The notes under the pieces were generated by a model. The model was not told the DNA's origin and searched no databases. It worked only from the letters and a program-made list of their open reading frames with translations. Made by a program: the position numbers and the translations under genes. Positions 43,868 through 52,270 of a stretch of DNA of 64,000 nt are shown piece by piece; position 1 is the stretch's first letter; the number at the start of each line of letters is the position of its first letter. Source of the DNA: CAYQTE01 sp964420285 (GTDB lineage Bacteria; Planctomycetota; Phycisphaerae; Tepidisphaerales; Tepidisphaeraceae); contig CAYQTE010000004.1 of NCBI GenBank assembly GCA_964420285.1, positions 62,001-126,000 on the forward strand, written 5' to 3'.

Positions 43868-44799
43868 CAGGCGGCGATTGCTGCGACGCTCGGCGCCAGG
43901 GACAGGCTTGGCTCCTCGATTTCCAGGCGCGGCCGCGTTGTCAGGCCGGACCAGAGGCCGCGGGCGACGGCCAGGGTCGCGATGCGGTTGAAGCGGTTGC
44001 GGCGCAGGTATCCCCACGTGCGCCGTGCCAGCGAGCGGGCCATCCACCATTTTTCGGCCCGATCAAAAGCCGGCGAATGCCGCATCAGCCAGGTCTTGTT
44101 GCGGACTTCGTAGAAGTATTTTCCGCTGGCGTCCGAGCCGGGCTGGTGGGGGGCGGCCGTCTTGTGGCAGACCACGCTGGCCGGTGCGACGACGCCAAAT
44201 TCATCCCGCAAAATACGGGCTGAGAATTCCACATCGTCGTTCCACATGAAATACCCTGCCATGGGCAGGCCGTGGCGGCCGATTGCATCCGCGCGAATCA
44301 GCATCGACACAAACGAACTGAACCGGATCGACATCGTGCCGCAAGAGGCGGCCAGCAGTTGGGCCTCGGGGTCGTACAGCTTTGGCTTGGGCACATTCAT
44401 CGGATGCAGCGAGCCGTCGGTCCAGACCACCTTGCTGGCCACGACCGATGGCACGCGATGTGCCGGGAATGAATCGGCCGCAGCCAGCAGGTTCGCCAGC
44501 GTGTCCGGCCGGGCGATCGTGTCGTCGTCGAGGGTCCAGACCCAATCGCATCCCAGGCGGCAGGCGTGGCGGATTCCGGCGTGATAGCCGCCGGAACTGC
44601 CGTGGTTCTCGTCAAAATGCAGCACAATGGGGGCGTGAAGCTCGGTGGCGAGAATCCGGTCCGTCTCGTCGCTCGACGCATTGTCGACGACAATCAGCGA
44701 ATCCGGCGGGCGGCTTTGCGCGGCGATGGCCGCCATCGCCTCACGCAGCAACCGGGCGCGGTTGTGCGTCACCAAGACGGCGCACACGTTCTGTGTCAC
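43867..44799 (-). CDS. GlfT2-like galactofuranosyltransferase (GT2)
   Basis: A 310-residue GT2 enzyme. Motifs are CAVLVTHNRARLL, VVDNASSDET, HGSSGGYHAGI and WTLDDDTIARPD (the DxD site), and MWNDDVEFSARI for the acceptor region. This set resembles galactofuranosyl- and GlfT-like transferases. The adjacent glf gene, which makes UDP-galactofuranose, supports that reading. The GTG at 44799 is chosen because AGGAGG lies 6 bases upstream. The 5' part overlaps the glf 3' end by 59 bases. Confidence 0.82.
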   Translation of the reverse strand: MTQNVCAVLVTHNRARLLREAMAAIAAQSRPPDSLIVVDNASSDETDRILATELHAPIVLHFDENHGSSGGYHAGIRHACRLGCDWVWTLDDDTIARPDTLANLLAAADSFPAHRVPSVVASKVVWTDGSLHPMNVPKPKLYDPEAQLLAASCGTMSIRFSSFVSMLIRADAIGRHGLPMAGYFMWNDDVEFSARILRDEFGVVAPASVVCHKTAAPHQPGSDASGKYFYEVRNKTWLMRHSPAFDRAEKWWMARSLARRTWGYLRRNRFNRIATLAVARGLWSGLTTRPRLEIEEPSLSLAPSVAAIAA

Positions 44800-45913
44800 G
44801 GGCAACCTCCTGCTCGAAGACGCTCAATGCTCGGCCAACCACCTGATCCATGTTGTAATACTGGTAATCCGCCAGCCGGCCGGCGAAGATCACCGATCCG
44901 TCCAGCTTGCGGGCTTCCTCCTCGTACAAGGCGTATTGGGCGCGGCACTCGTCGCGTGGGATTGGATACAGCGCCTCGGTTTTTCCCGGTATGTGCTCCT
45001 GCGGATACTCCCGCATGATCGACGTGTGGTCGGCGATCTGGCCGGTCATGTGCTTGAACTCGGTGATCCGCGTGAATTCGTGTTCGTTGGGATAATTGAG
45101 CTGGCCAACCGGCTGAAACCGCTCCTTCTGAAGCGTCTGTGAATCAAAGCGCAGGCTGCGGTAGGGGAGCGTGCCGTGCATGTCGCCGAAATAGGTGTCG
45201 ATGGGGCCGGTGTAGAGCATCCGTTTCCACGCGATCGACGATCCAAGCTGGCGATAATCCGCGCCCAGCATCACCGTGATGTTCCGATGGGCGAGCATGC
45301 GGCGGAACATGGCGGTGTAGCCTTCCAGCGGCATGGCCTGATAGGTGTCCTGGAAATAGCGATCGTCAAAGCTGATATGGATCGGCACGCGGGCCGTCAC
45401 CGACGGCGACAATTGGTCCGGCGTCAAACCCCATTGCTTCACGGTGTAGTTGTAGAAGACCTTTTCGTAAATGAAATCCGCCAGCTCGCGCAGCTCGCCG
45501 GTGGCGTCCTTTCGCATCCGCAGGACCGGGACTTTGGTATCCATGCCGTATTGCCCGACCAGCAGCCGCTGGAGCCGCGCGGCCCGGTCCGGCGAAAAGA
45601 GCATGCGCAGCGAGGTCAGATTGAACGGCACCGGAACGCGCTGCCCATCGACTTCAGCCAAAACTTTGTGCGAATATTTTCGCCAGTCGGTGAACGCCGA
45701 GAGATATTCCCAAACCCGCTGGGAATTGGTGTGGAATATGTGCGGTCCGTATTTGTGAATGAGAATGCCGGACTCGTCCACATGGTCGAAGGCGTTGCCG
45801 CCGATATGATCGCGGCGATCCACAACCAGCACCGTCTGGTCCAGTTGCGTGGCGAGCCGCTCGGCCATCACCGAGCCGGTGTATCCCGCCCCGACGATGA
45901 TCCAATCGTACAT
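44741..45913 (-). CDS. glf: UDP-galactopyranose mutase
   Basis: An FAD enzyme that converts UDP-galactopyranose to UDP-galactofuranose for cell-surface glycans. It has 390 residues, normal length. The FAD-binding GAGYTGS is at residues 8-14, followed by DRRDHIGGNAFD, HKYGPHIFHT and later FYNYTVKQWG and YPIPRDE, all conserved in Glf. It is transcribed before the GlfT2-like gene and overlaps it, so the precursor and the transferase are made together. Confidence 0.96.
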   Translation of the reverse strand: MYDWIIVGAGYTGSVMAERLATQLDQTVLVVDRRDHIGGNAFDHVDESGILIHKYGPHIFHTNSQRVWEYLSAFTDWRKYSHKVLAEVDGQRVPVPFNLTSLRMLFSPDRAARLQRLLVGQYGMDTKVPVLRMRKDATGELRELADFIYEKVFYNYTVKQWGLTPDQLSPSVTARVPIHISFDDRYFQDTYQAMPLEGYTAMFRRMLAHRNITVMLGADYRQLGSSIAWKRMLYTGPIDTYFGDMHGTLPYRSLRFDSQTLQKERFQPVGQLNYPNEHEFTRITEFKHMTGQIADHTSIMREYPQEHIPGKTEALYPIPRDECRAQYALYEEEARKLDGSVIFAGRLADYQYYNMDQVVGRALSVFEQEVARDTERVRRLGDAQPRPVAA

Positions 45914-46080
45914 GCCGATGTCTCCGCGCGCGTCGCCACGCGACCGCTATCCCTTGATCGGCAGTTGGCCATGCAACGCTTGCGGGAAAGTGGACCGATA
46001 ATCCCCGGGTGGCGGCGGTGCTGTCGGCTGGGACGCGGTGTGAAATCGGCGCTGTGCCGCGGCCGGCGCACTGGCTGCGG

Positions 46081-46494
46081 CTACCGATCCATTTCGGAAA
46101 GCTCTAGGATTCGATCCCACATCTTTGGCGGGACCGGCACAACGCCCAATCGGCTGATGCGGAGCAAATCCCAGCCCGCGAAGGCGGGATCGGCCTTGAT
46201 CTGGTCGAGACTCACCGGATGCCGCAGGGCGCGCAGCGGCTTCAATTCGACGACGGTCAGGCGATCGTCGTCCTGCCACGGATCGGGATAGGGGGCCGAC
46301 GTGATCTTGGCGATTCCGACGGCCGATCGCTGGTCGCCGGTGTGGTAGATGAGCGCCAGATCACCCTTGACGGCGGTGCGCAGATTCTTCAGCGCCAGCG
46401 CGTTGGCGATGCCGTCCCAGACCGTCTTGCCGTCGGCGCGGAGTTGATCCCAGCTGTAGCAATCCGGCTCGGTCTTGAGCAGCCAGTAGGCCAT
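46081..46494 (-). CDS. EVE-domain protein
   Basis: A 137-residue protein consisting of one EVE domain, a YTH/PUA-like fold. It shows YWLLKTEPDCYSWDQL, WDGIANALALKNLR, GDLALIYHTGDQ and VVELKPLRAL. EVE domains are thought to bind modified nucleic-acid bases; the ligand here is unknown. In this window it is a single gene between the glycan locus and the YlbF-like gene. Confidence 0.92.
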   Translation of the reverse strand: MAYWLLKTEPDCYSWDQLRADGKTVWDGIANALALKNLRTAVKGDLALIYHTGDQRSAVGIAKITSAPYPDPWQDDDRLTVVELKPLRALRHPVSLDQIKADPAFAGWDLLRISRLGVVPVPPKMWDRILELSEMDR

Positions 46495-46527
46495 ATGTCG
46501 ATCCGGCGGGGGGATTCACTCAATTTG

Positions 46528-46923
46528 CTACCGCGGCGGTACGGGGACGCGCTGGCCGGCTTGTGCAGCCGAACCACCCGAGCCGGCGGCCAGCGGTTTT
46601 TGATAGGTTTGGCCGACTTTTCTGAGCAGATCGACGAATTCGAGCTGCGCGAGATTCATGGCCTTGATCTTGAGGTGGGATGCCACTCGCGACTGGGCCT
46701 GTTGAAGCGTGTGTTGCTGGGCATCGGTGATCGGCACGCCGCTGGCCTCCTGCCGGGCCAGCGTCTCCAGCGATCGCTCGAAATCGCTCAAGAGCCGCGA
46801 GGCCTCGGGATCCTCGGCCAGGGATTTCTGCGCCTGTTTGAATCGGGCAACGGCGGGATGTTGCGCAATCAACTCGCCAAGCTTCTCGGCCATGTCCAAA
46901 ATCTGCTGCGTATCAACGGGCAT
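46528..46923 (-). CDS. YlbF/YmcA-family protein
   Basis: A 131-residue helical protein. The start at 46923 follows AAGGAGCAC. The segments QILDMAEKLGELIAQHP, FKQAQKSLAEDPEASRLLSDFE and KAMNLAQLEFVDLLRKV match the Com_YlbF family. In Bacillus, relatives act in a complex that controls RNA processing; whether that holds here is unknown. The last ~15 residues are a Gly/Ala/Pro-rich tail. It is divergent from the E1-like gene, with a shared 67-bp promoter region. Confidence 0.8.
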   Translation of the reverse strand: MPVDTQQILDMAEKLGELIAQHPAVARFKQAQKSLAEDPEASRLLSDFERSLETLARQEASGVPITDAQQHTLQQAQSRVASHLKIKAMNLAQLEFVDLLRKVGQTYQKPLAAGSGGSAAQAGQRVPVPPR

Positions 46924-46947
46924 TGTGCTCCTTGTATGGCTACCCAC

Positions 46948-46953
46948 TATAAT
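46948..46953 (+). promoter_or_regulatory. Putative -10 element for the E1-like gene
   Basis: A perfect TATAAT in the 67-bp spacer between the divergent ylbF-like and E1-like genes. A weak TTGTGC at 46923-46928 could serve as a -35 box, though the spacing is 19. A GGGTGAG stretch upstream of the start codon at 46991 could be the ribosome site. Confidence 0.45.
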
Positions 46954-46990
46954 CAAGATTGCCCGTCCGATCCAACGGGTGAGTTGTCAC

Positions 46991-48049
46991 ATGGCCGAAT
47001 CCAGCGAATCCCGATATATCCGTCAGATGCGCCTGCCGCAAATCGGTCCGGGCGGGCAGGAGCGCCTCTCGGCCGCGACCGTGCTTCTGATCGGCTGCGG
47101 CGCGCTGGGATGTACGATCGCCGAGCAGCTTTGCCGCGCCGGGGTTGGCACGATCCGCATCGCCGACCGCGACATCGTCGAGCGCAGCAATCTCCAGCGG
47201 CAGGTTTTGTTCACCGAAGCCGATGCCGACGCCGGCCTACCCAAGCCCATTGCCGCTGGCCAGCGGCTTGAGCGAATCAACAGCTCCGTTCGTATCGATG
47301 CCCGGGCGATGGATGTCGATGCCGAGAACATTGTCGACTTGCTGGACGCGGCTGGACGCTCGCGGTCGGTCGATCTTGTTCTGGAAGGGACCGACAACGT
47401 GGCCGCACGTTACCTGATCAACGACATCTGCGTGCAACGCGGAATTCCGTGGATTTACGGCGGATGCGTCGGCGTCGAGGGGCGCATGATGGCGATCGTG
47501 CCGGGCAAGACCGCGTGCCTGCGGTGCGTATTCCCCGTCCCGCCCTCGGCCGAGCGATTGCCAACCTGCGATACGTCCGGCGTGCTGGGCCCGGCAGCAC
47601 AAATTGTCGGCGCGCTGCAAGCGGCGGCGGCGATTCGATTTCTCGTTGAAGGGTCGTTTCAAACGGCGCTGCTCAGTTTTGATGCGTGGCGGGCGCGGTT
47701 TCATTCGCTGGATTTGTCCGATGCCCGGCGGCGGGAGTGCGTCTGCTGCGGCCGGCGGCAATTTGATTTTCTGGTTGCCGGCGCTGCCCAGACGGCCGTC
47801 GCGCTGTGCGGCCGGGGCGCGGTGCAGATTCGCCCGCCGCGCGCCAGCGGATTGTTGGACATCGGCCAGTTGGCCGGCAAGCTGGCCTCCGTGGGTGAAG
47901 TGAATCACACCGATGCCTTCCTGCGCTGTCGGCTGCGTGAACCGGTCGGCATCAGCATGACCGTCTTTCCCGACGGCCGGACCCTGATTCACGGGACCGC
48001 CGACCCGGCACGGGCCCGGTCGATCCATGCCCGGTTCATTGGCGCCTAA
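46991..48049 (+). CDS. ThiF/MoeB-family E1-like adenylyltransferase
   Basis: Adenylates the C-terminal glycine of a ubiquitin-like sulfur carrier (ThiS, MoaD or CysO type), preparing it for thiocarboxylation. The 352-residue protein has the ATP-binding LIGCGALGC at ~33-41, DRDIVERSNLQRQ, and a TDN block. Two Cys pairs (CLRC and CVCC) would bind zinc, and the CDTSGVLGP segment carries the likely conserved Cys. A C-terminal ~100-residue domain with LCGRGAVQI and FPDGRTLIHG is typical of a subgroup of ThiF-like enzymes. It heads a group with a CysM-type synthase and a JAMM protease, which suggests cysteine synthesis. No carrier gene is visible. Confidence 0.9.
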   Translation: MAESSESRYIRQMRLPQIGPGGQERLSAATVLLIGCGALGCTIAEQLCRAGVGTIRIADRDIVERSNLQRQVLFTEADADAGLPKPIAAGQRLERINSSVRIDARAMDVDAENIVDLLDAAGRSRSVDLVLEGTDNVAARYLINDICVQRGIPWIYGGCVGVEGRMMAIVPGKTACLRCVFPVPPSAERLPTCDTSGVLGPAAQIVGALQAAAAIRFLVEGSFQTALLSFDAWRARFHSLDLSDARRRECVCCGRRQFDFLVAGAAQTAVALCGRGAVQIRPPRASGLLDIGQLAGKLASVGEVNHTDAFLRCRLREPVGISMTVFPDGRTLIHGTADPARARSIHARFIGA

Positions 48050-48149
48050 TGGACCGGCAGCAGATATCGAAAAGTGCTGTCTGGCATACTGGGCGCGCGG
48101 TTGAGGTTAACTTGATAGCCCGTGGCGGGCTTCCTAGCATTCGGCTCCA

Positions 48150-49109
48150 ATGACGACTGCGGCGTTGTGCGTGACAGATTCTCAGCAGCGATCGGTTCTC
48201 GATCTGATAGGCAACACTCCGTTGCTCGGTTTTCAACGAGTGACCCAGGCCGTGGCGCCTTCGAGCGTTTTGGCCAAGGCGGAATGGTACAACCCCGGCG
48301 GCAGCGTCAAGGATCGGGCGGCGTTGAACATGATCCTCGACGGCGAGCGTCGCGGGCTGCTGACGCACGATCGCACGATCATCGACGCCACCAGCGGCAA
48401 TACCGGGATCGCCTATGCCATGATCGGGGCGGTGCGCGGATACAAGGTCGCCCTGTGCCTTCCCCATAACGCCAGCGCCGAACGCAAGCAGTCGCTGCTG
48501 GCGTACGGCGCGGAATTGATCCTGACCGACCCGACCGGCGGCACCGACGGCGCCCAGAGACAGGCGCAGAAGATCGTCGCGGCGGATCCCGACAAATATT
48601 TCTATCCCGACCAGTACAACAACCCCGCCAACTGGATGGCACATTACCAAACCACCGCGATGGAAATCTGGCGCCAGACCGATGGGCAGGTCACTCATTT
48701 CGTCGCCGCTATGGGAACCAGCGGCACGTTCATGGGCACCAGCCGGCGGCTGAAGGAACTGAATCCGGCCATCCAGTGCATCAGCGTCCAGCCGGACGGA
48801 CCGCTGCACGGGCTTGAGGGAGTCAAGCACCTGCCGACGGCGATTGTGCCCGGCATATACGATGCATCGCTGGCGGACGATCAACTGGAAATATCCACCG
48901 AACGCGCCCACAACATGGTGCTGCGTCTGGCGCGACAGGAGGGGCTGCTGGTGGGCGTCAGTTCCGGCGCCAACATGGCCGCGGCCCTGCTCGTGGCACA
49001 GCGCGCCAGGGGGAGCGTGGTGGTGACGATCTTCTGCGATTCGGCCGCAAAGTATCTGTCGGAGGATTTCTGGACCGAAACCGGCGCCGATGCCGCCGTC
49101 TGGCCGTGA
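48150..49109 (+). CDS. cysM: CysM-type PLP-dependent cysteine synthase
   Basis: A 319-residue beta-replacement enzyme. PLP binds Lys54 in NPGGSVKDR, and the phosphate loop is TSGNTGI. AAMGTSGTFMGTSRRL matches the GTGGT region. The segment DGPLHGLEGVKH replaces the usual substrate-loop sequence and is typical of CysM-like enzymes rather than CysK. In Mycobacterium, CysM uses a thiocarboxylated carrier, CysO, as sulfur donor. Placement between an E1-like enzyme and a JAMM protease favours a similar role here. The gene at 49751 is a second, CysK-type copy. Confidence 0.85.
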   Translation: MTTAALCVTDSQQRSVLDLIGNTPLLGFQRVTQAVAPSSVLAKAEWYNPGGSVKDRAALNMILDGERRGLLTHDRTIIDATSGNTGIAYAMIGAVRGYKVALCLPHNASAERKQSLLAYGAELILTDPTGGTDGAQRQAQKIVAADPDKYFYPDQYNNPANWMAHYQTTAMEIWRQTDGQVTHFVAAMGTSGTFMGTSRRLKELNPAIQCISVQPDGPLHGLEGVKHLPTAIVPGIYDASLADDQLEISTERAHNMVLRLARQEGLLVGVSSGANMAAALLVAQRARGSVVVTIFCDSAAKYLSEDFWTETGADAAVWP

Positions 49110-49142
49110 TGACTGTTAATGGCACGCGGCGGGAGGCCGAGC

Positions 49143-49625
49143 ATGAACCAACTGATACTCACCAGATCGCAGACGGCCCAGATCGAGCGGGAGGGCGTGG
49201 CGGCGTATCCCAACGAATGCTGCGGCGTGATCATCGGCCGTGATGTGCGCGATGGGGAAAACGTCCGTCGCATCGTCGAGCGGCTGGAGCCGCTGGCCAA
49301 CGATTTCGATCCCAACGAGCGGTTTCACCGGTTTTCGGTTCGCCCGACCGACCTGCTGGCGGCGGAGAAATCCGCGTCGCGCACCGGCGCGGCGGTGCTG
49401 GGTTTTTATCACAGTCATCCGGATCATCCCGCCCGGCCCAGCGAATACGATCGGCAGCACGCGTGGGAATATTACAGCTACGTCATCGTCGCCATCGCCG
49501 GTCCGGCGCCGCGGGCGGCTGACATGACAAGCTGGCTTCTCGATGGCGAGGCGTTCAAACGCCAGGAGATCGCGCCGCCCGACAGTGAAATTCCCAGTGC
49601 CCCAGGAACACAGACGCTACGATGA
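49143..49625 (+). CDS. JAMM/Mov34 metallopeptidase, Mec-like
   Basis: A 160-residue zinc protease. Zinc ligands are His90 and His92 in the HSHP motif and Asp103, with Glu25 in NECCGVIIG as the catalytic base; the spacing fits JAMM (HxHP then about ten residues to Asp). In Mycobacterium the homologue Mec cleaves cysteine from the CysO-Cys adduct. Its position immediately after CysM supports the same job here. The start at 49143 has GGGAGG at normal spacing; an upstream ATG at 49119 is less likely. Confidence 0.9.
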   Translation: MNQLILTRSQTAQIEREGVAAYPNECCGVIIGRDVRDGENVRRIVERLEPLANDFDPNERFHRFSVRPTDLLAAEKSASRTGAAVLGFYHSHPDHPARPSEYDRQHAWEYYSYVIVAIAGPAPRAADMTSWLLDGEAFKRQEIAPPDSEIPSAPGTQTLR

Positions 49626-49662
49626 GTGATCGATGTCCATGATTCGCCAACGCCCCTTGTTT

Positions 49663-49699
49663 GCGTCCCGCAACTCCACTAACGTAATAGTCGGGACGC
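49663..49699. other. Hairpin upstream of cysK
   Basis: GCGTCCCG (49663-49670) and CGGGACGC (49692-49699) form an 8-bp perfect stem with a 21-base loop, in the spacer between the JAMM gene and cysK. No T-run follows, so it may be a regulatory leader structure rather than a terminator. Confidence 0.4.
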
Positions 49700-49750
49700 C
49701 TGGCGTCGTAACGGAGATCATTGATTTGGCTTGCGCATCGAGGTACCAAC

Positions 49751-50713
49751 ATGCCGCTTAAACCACAGGGACGCATCTTCAACGACATCACCGAGACGAT
49801 CGGCGGCACGCCGCTGGTGCGACTTAATCGCATCATTCCGCCCGGCGGCGCCACCGTGCTGGCCAAGTGCGAGTTCTTCAATCCGCTGGCCAGCGTCAAG
49901 GACCGCATCGGCGTGGCGATGATCGACGCCGGCGAGCGCGAGGGAAAGATCACCAAGGACACCGTCATCGTCGAGCCGACCAGCGGCAACACCGGAATCG
50001 CCCTGGCGTTCGTCTGCGCGGCACGCGGATATCGCCTGATCCTGACCATGCCCGAAAGCATGAGCATCGAACGCCGGCGCCTGCTCAAAGCGCTGGGGGC
50101 GCAGGTCGTCCTCACTCCCGCCGCCGATGGAATGACCGGCGCCATCAACCGCGCCAAGGCCATTCTCACCGAGCACAAGAACAGCTACATGCCCCAGCAA
50201 TTCGAGAACCCCGCCAATCCTGAGATTCACCGTCAGACCACGGCCGAGGAAATCTGGCAGGACACGGCCGGCAGCGTCGATTTCCTGGTGGCGGGCGTGG
50301 GCACCGGCGGGTCGATCACCGGCATCAGCGAAGTCATCAAGTCGCGAAAGCCGTCGTTCAAGGCCATCGCCGTCGAGCCGGTCACCTCGCCGGTGATCGC
50401 GCAGAGCATGAACCATCAGCCGCTCAAACCCGGCCGGCATAAGATCCAGGGCATCGGCGCCGGGTTTGTTCCGGCGAATCTTCACACGAATATCATCGAC
50501 GAGGTGATCGGCGTGACCGACGACGAAGCGTTCGCCTGGGCGCGGCGATTGGCGAAAGAGGAGGGGATTTTCGGCGGGATCAGCAGCGGCGGCAACGTCG
50601 CCGCCAGCGCCAAGGTCGCCGCCCGGCCGGAAAACAAGGGCAAGGTCATCGTCACCATCATGTGCAGTTTCGGGGAACGCTATCTCAGCACGCCGCTGTT
50701 TGACGAAGAATAG
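49751..50713 (+). CDS. cysK: Cysteine synthase A (O-acetylserine sulfhydrylase)
   Basis: Combines O-acetylserine and sulfide to make cysteine. The 320-residue protein has the PLP Lys50 in NPLASVKDR, the substrate loop TSGNTGIALAF, GVGTGGSITGIS and KIQGIGAGFVP, all of the CysK type. The start at 49751 is supported by alignment with the family start; the upstream in-frame ATG at 49721 adds unlikely sequence. It pairs with CysE at 58913, which makes its substrate. It is followed by cysC after about 50 bases. Confidence 0.95.
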   Translation: MPLKPQGRIFNDITETIGGTPLVRLNRIIPPGGATVLAKCEFFNPLASVKDRIGVAMIDAGEREGKITKDTVIVEPTSGNTGIALAFVCAARGYRLILTMPESMSIERRRLLKALGAQVVLTPAADGMTGAINRAKAILTEHKNSYMPQQFENPANPEIHRQTTAEEIWQDTAGSVDFLVAGVGTGGSITGISEVIKSRKPSFKAIAVEPVTSPVIAQSMNHQPLKPGRHKIQGIGAGFVPANLHTNIIDEVIGVTDDEAFAWARRLAKEEGIFGGISSGGNVAASAKVAARPENKGKVIVTIMCSFGERYLSTPLFDEE

Positions 50714-50763
50714 ATCCACTTTGCAGCCACGCAGTTTTCACAAATAGAAGGAGCAACCGTCGC

Positions 50764-51375
50764 ATGGCCGAACAGAAAGCCACCAACATCACCTGGCACG
50801 AAGGGTCCGTCGCCCGGCAGGAGCGCCAGGGCCTGCTGAACCAAAAGGGCGTCACCGTCTGGATGACCGGATTGAGCGCCAGCGGCAAGAGCACCATAGC
50901 CTGTATTCTGGAACGGCTGCTCCTGCACCGCCGCAAAGTTGCCTATCGTCTCGACGGCGACAACATTCGCCACGGCCTGAACAAGAACCTGGGCTTCAGC
51001 GCCGAGGATCGGGCGGAGAATATCCGCCGCATCGGCGAGGTGGCCAAGCTGTTCACCGATGCCGGCATCATCGCGATCACCAGTTTCATCAGCCCGTATC
51101 GCAAGGACCGCGACGCCGTCCGCGCCAGCCTGGCGCCCGGGGAGTTCATCGAGGTCTACATCAGCGTCTCGCTGGCCGAGGCCGAAAAACGCGATCCCAA
51201 GGGCCTGTACAAGAAAGCCCGCGCCGGTCAGCTCAAGGGATTCACCGGCATCGACGATCCCTACGAGGCGCCCCAGAACCCTGAGATCGTCATCGACACC
51301 GAAACGTCCGATCCCGAAGCCGCGGCCAGGACCATTCTCGATTACCTCGATCACGGCCATTATCTCACCGTGTGA
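50764..51375 (+). CDS. cysC: Adenylylsulfate kinase
   Basis: Phosphorylates APS to PAPS with ATP. The 203-residue length and motifs fit: P-loop GLSASGKST at 36-44, LDGDNIRHGLNKNLGF, and FISPYRKDRDAVR, then KGLYKKARAGQLKGFTGIDDPYE for APS binding. It is a stand-alone kinase, not fused to CysN. No ATP sulfurylase gene is in the window, so APS must come from genes elsewhere. It lies between cysK and the PHP gene in one direction. Confidence 0.96.
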   Translation: MAEQKATNITWHEGSVARQERQGLLNQKGVTVWMTGLSASGKSTIACILERLLLHRRKVAYRLDGDNIRHGLNKNLGFSAEDRAENIRRIGEVAKLFTDAGIIAITSFISPYRKDRDAVRASLAPGEFIEVYISVSLAEAEKRDPKGLYKKARAGQLKGFTGIDDPYEAPQNPEIVIDTETSDPEAAARTILDYLDHGHYLTV

Positions 51376-51385
51376 AAGTCCGCCC

Positions 51386-52270
51386 ATGCCCGCCGGCCGT
51401 GATTTTGTCGATCTGCACTGCCACTCCACCGCCTCCGATGGCACGCTGGGGCCGGCGCAGGTGGTCGCTCTGGCGGTGTCCAGCGGGCTGAGCGCGCTGA
51501 GCCTCACCGATCATGACACGATCGCCGGCATCGAACCGGCCCAAACCGAGGCGGCGCGGCTGGGGTTGGACTTTCTGCCCGGCATCGAGATCAGCGCCCA
51601 ACATCCGCATCCCGGCACGCTGCACCTGCTCGGATACGGCGTCGATCCCAACAGCCAGTGCCTGACCGCAATGACGCGCACGCTCCGCGCCGGCCGGGAT
51701 GATCGCAACCCGAAAATCGTGAACCGGCTCAGGGAACTGGGCGTCGATATCTCGATGGACGAGGTGGTTCACGAAGCCGGCGGCGACGTGATCGGCCGGC
51801 CGCACATCGCCGCCATACTCGTGCGCAAGGGATACGTCTCCTCGATCAAGCAGGCGTTCGACAAATATCTCGCGCCCGGCGGGCTGGCGTATTTCGACAA
51901 GGAACGGCTTTCGCCGGCCCGCGCCATCGGCATGATCCTCGAATCCGGCGGCCTCCCTGTTCTGGCTCATCCCGTGCAACTTTGCACGCAAAACGATGCC
52001 GAACTTGAACGCATCGTGAAGGATTTGATCGACCTGGGCCTGGCCGGTCTGGAGGTCATCCATAGCGACCACACACCGGCGCTGGTCGCGAAATTTGACG
52101 CATTGGCCGACCATTTTCACCTGCTGAAAACCGGCGGCAGCGATTTTCACGGCGACAACAAATCCGGCATCGCCCTGGGCCGGGCGGGAACGCGGACAAT
52201 TCCGCGCGCCTATTATGATGCGTTGCTGGAACGCCTCAGCACCCGAGCCAACAAGACCGCCCAACCATGA
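51386..52270 (+). CDS. PHP-domain phosphoesterase, likely nucleotide bisphosphatase
   Basis: A 294-residue metal-dependent phosphoesterase with DLHCHSTASDGTL at the start, then LTDHDTIAG, PGIEIS, VLAHPVQL and TGGSDFHG, the metal-binding sequence of the YciV/TrpH-like PHP family. Members of that family hydrolyse 3',5'-nucleotide bisphosphates such as pAp. It is embedded between cysC and cysH, with the cysH start overlapping by 4 bases; pAp is the by-product of PAPS reduction, so a pAp-clearing role fits well. This assignment is inferred from family and context. Confidence 0.85.
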   Translation: MPAGRDFVDLHCHSTASDGTLGPAQVVALAVSSGLSALSLTDHDTIAGIEPAQTEAARLGLDFLPGIEISAQHPHPGTLHLLGYGVDPNSQCLTAMTRTLRAGRDDRNPKIVNRLRELGVDISMDEVVHEAGGDVIGRPHIAAILVRKGYVSSIKQAFDKYLAPGGLAYFDKERLSPARAIGMILESGGLPVLAHPVQLCTQNDAELERIVKDLIDLGLAGLEVIHSDHTPALVAKFDALADHFHLLKTGGSDFHGDNKSGIALGRAGTRTIPRAYYDALLERLSTRANKTAQP

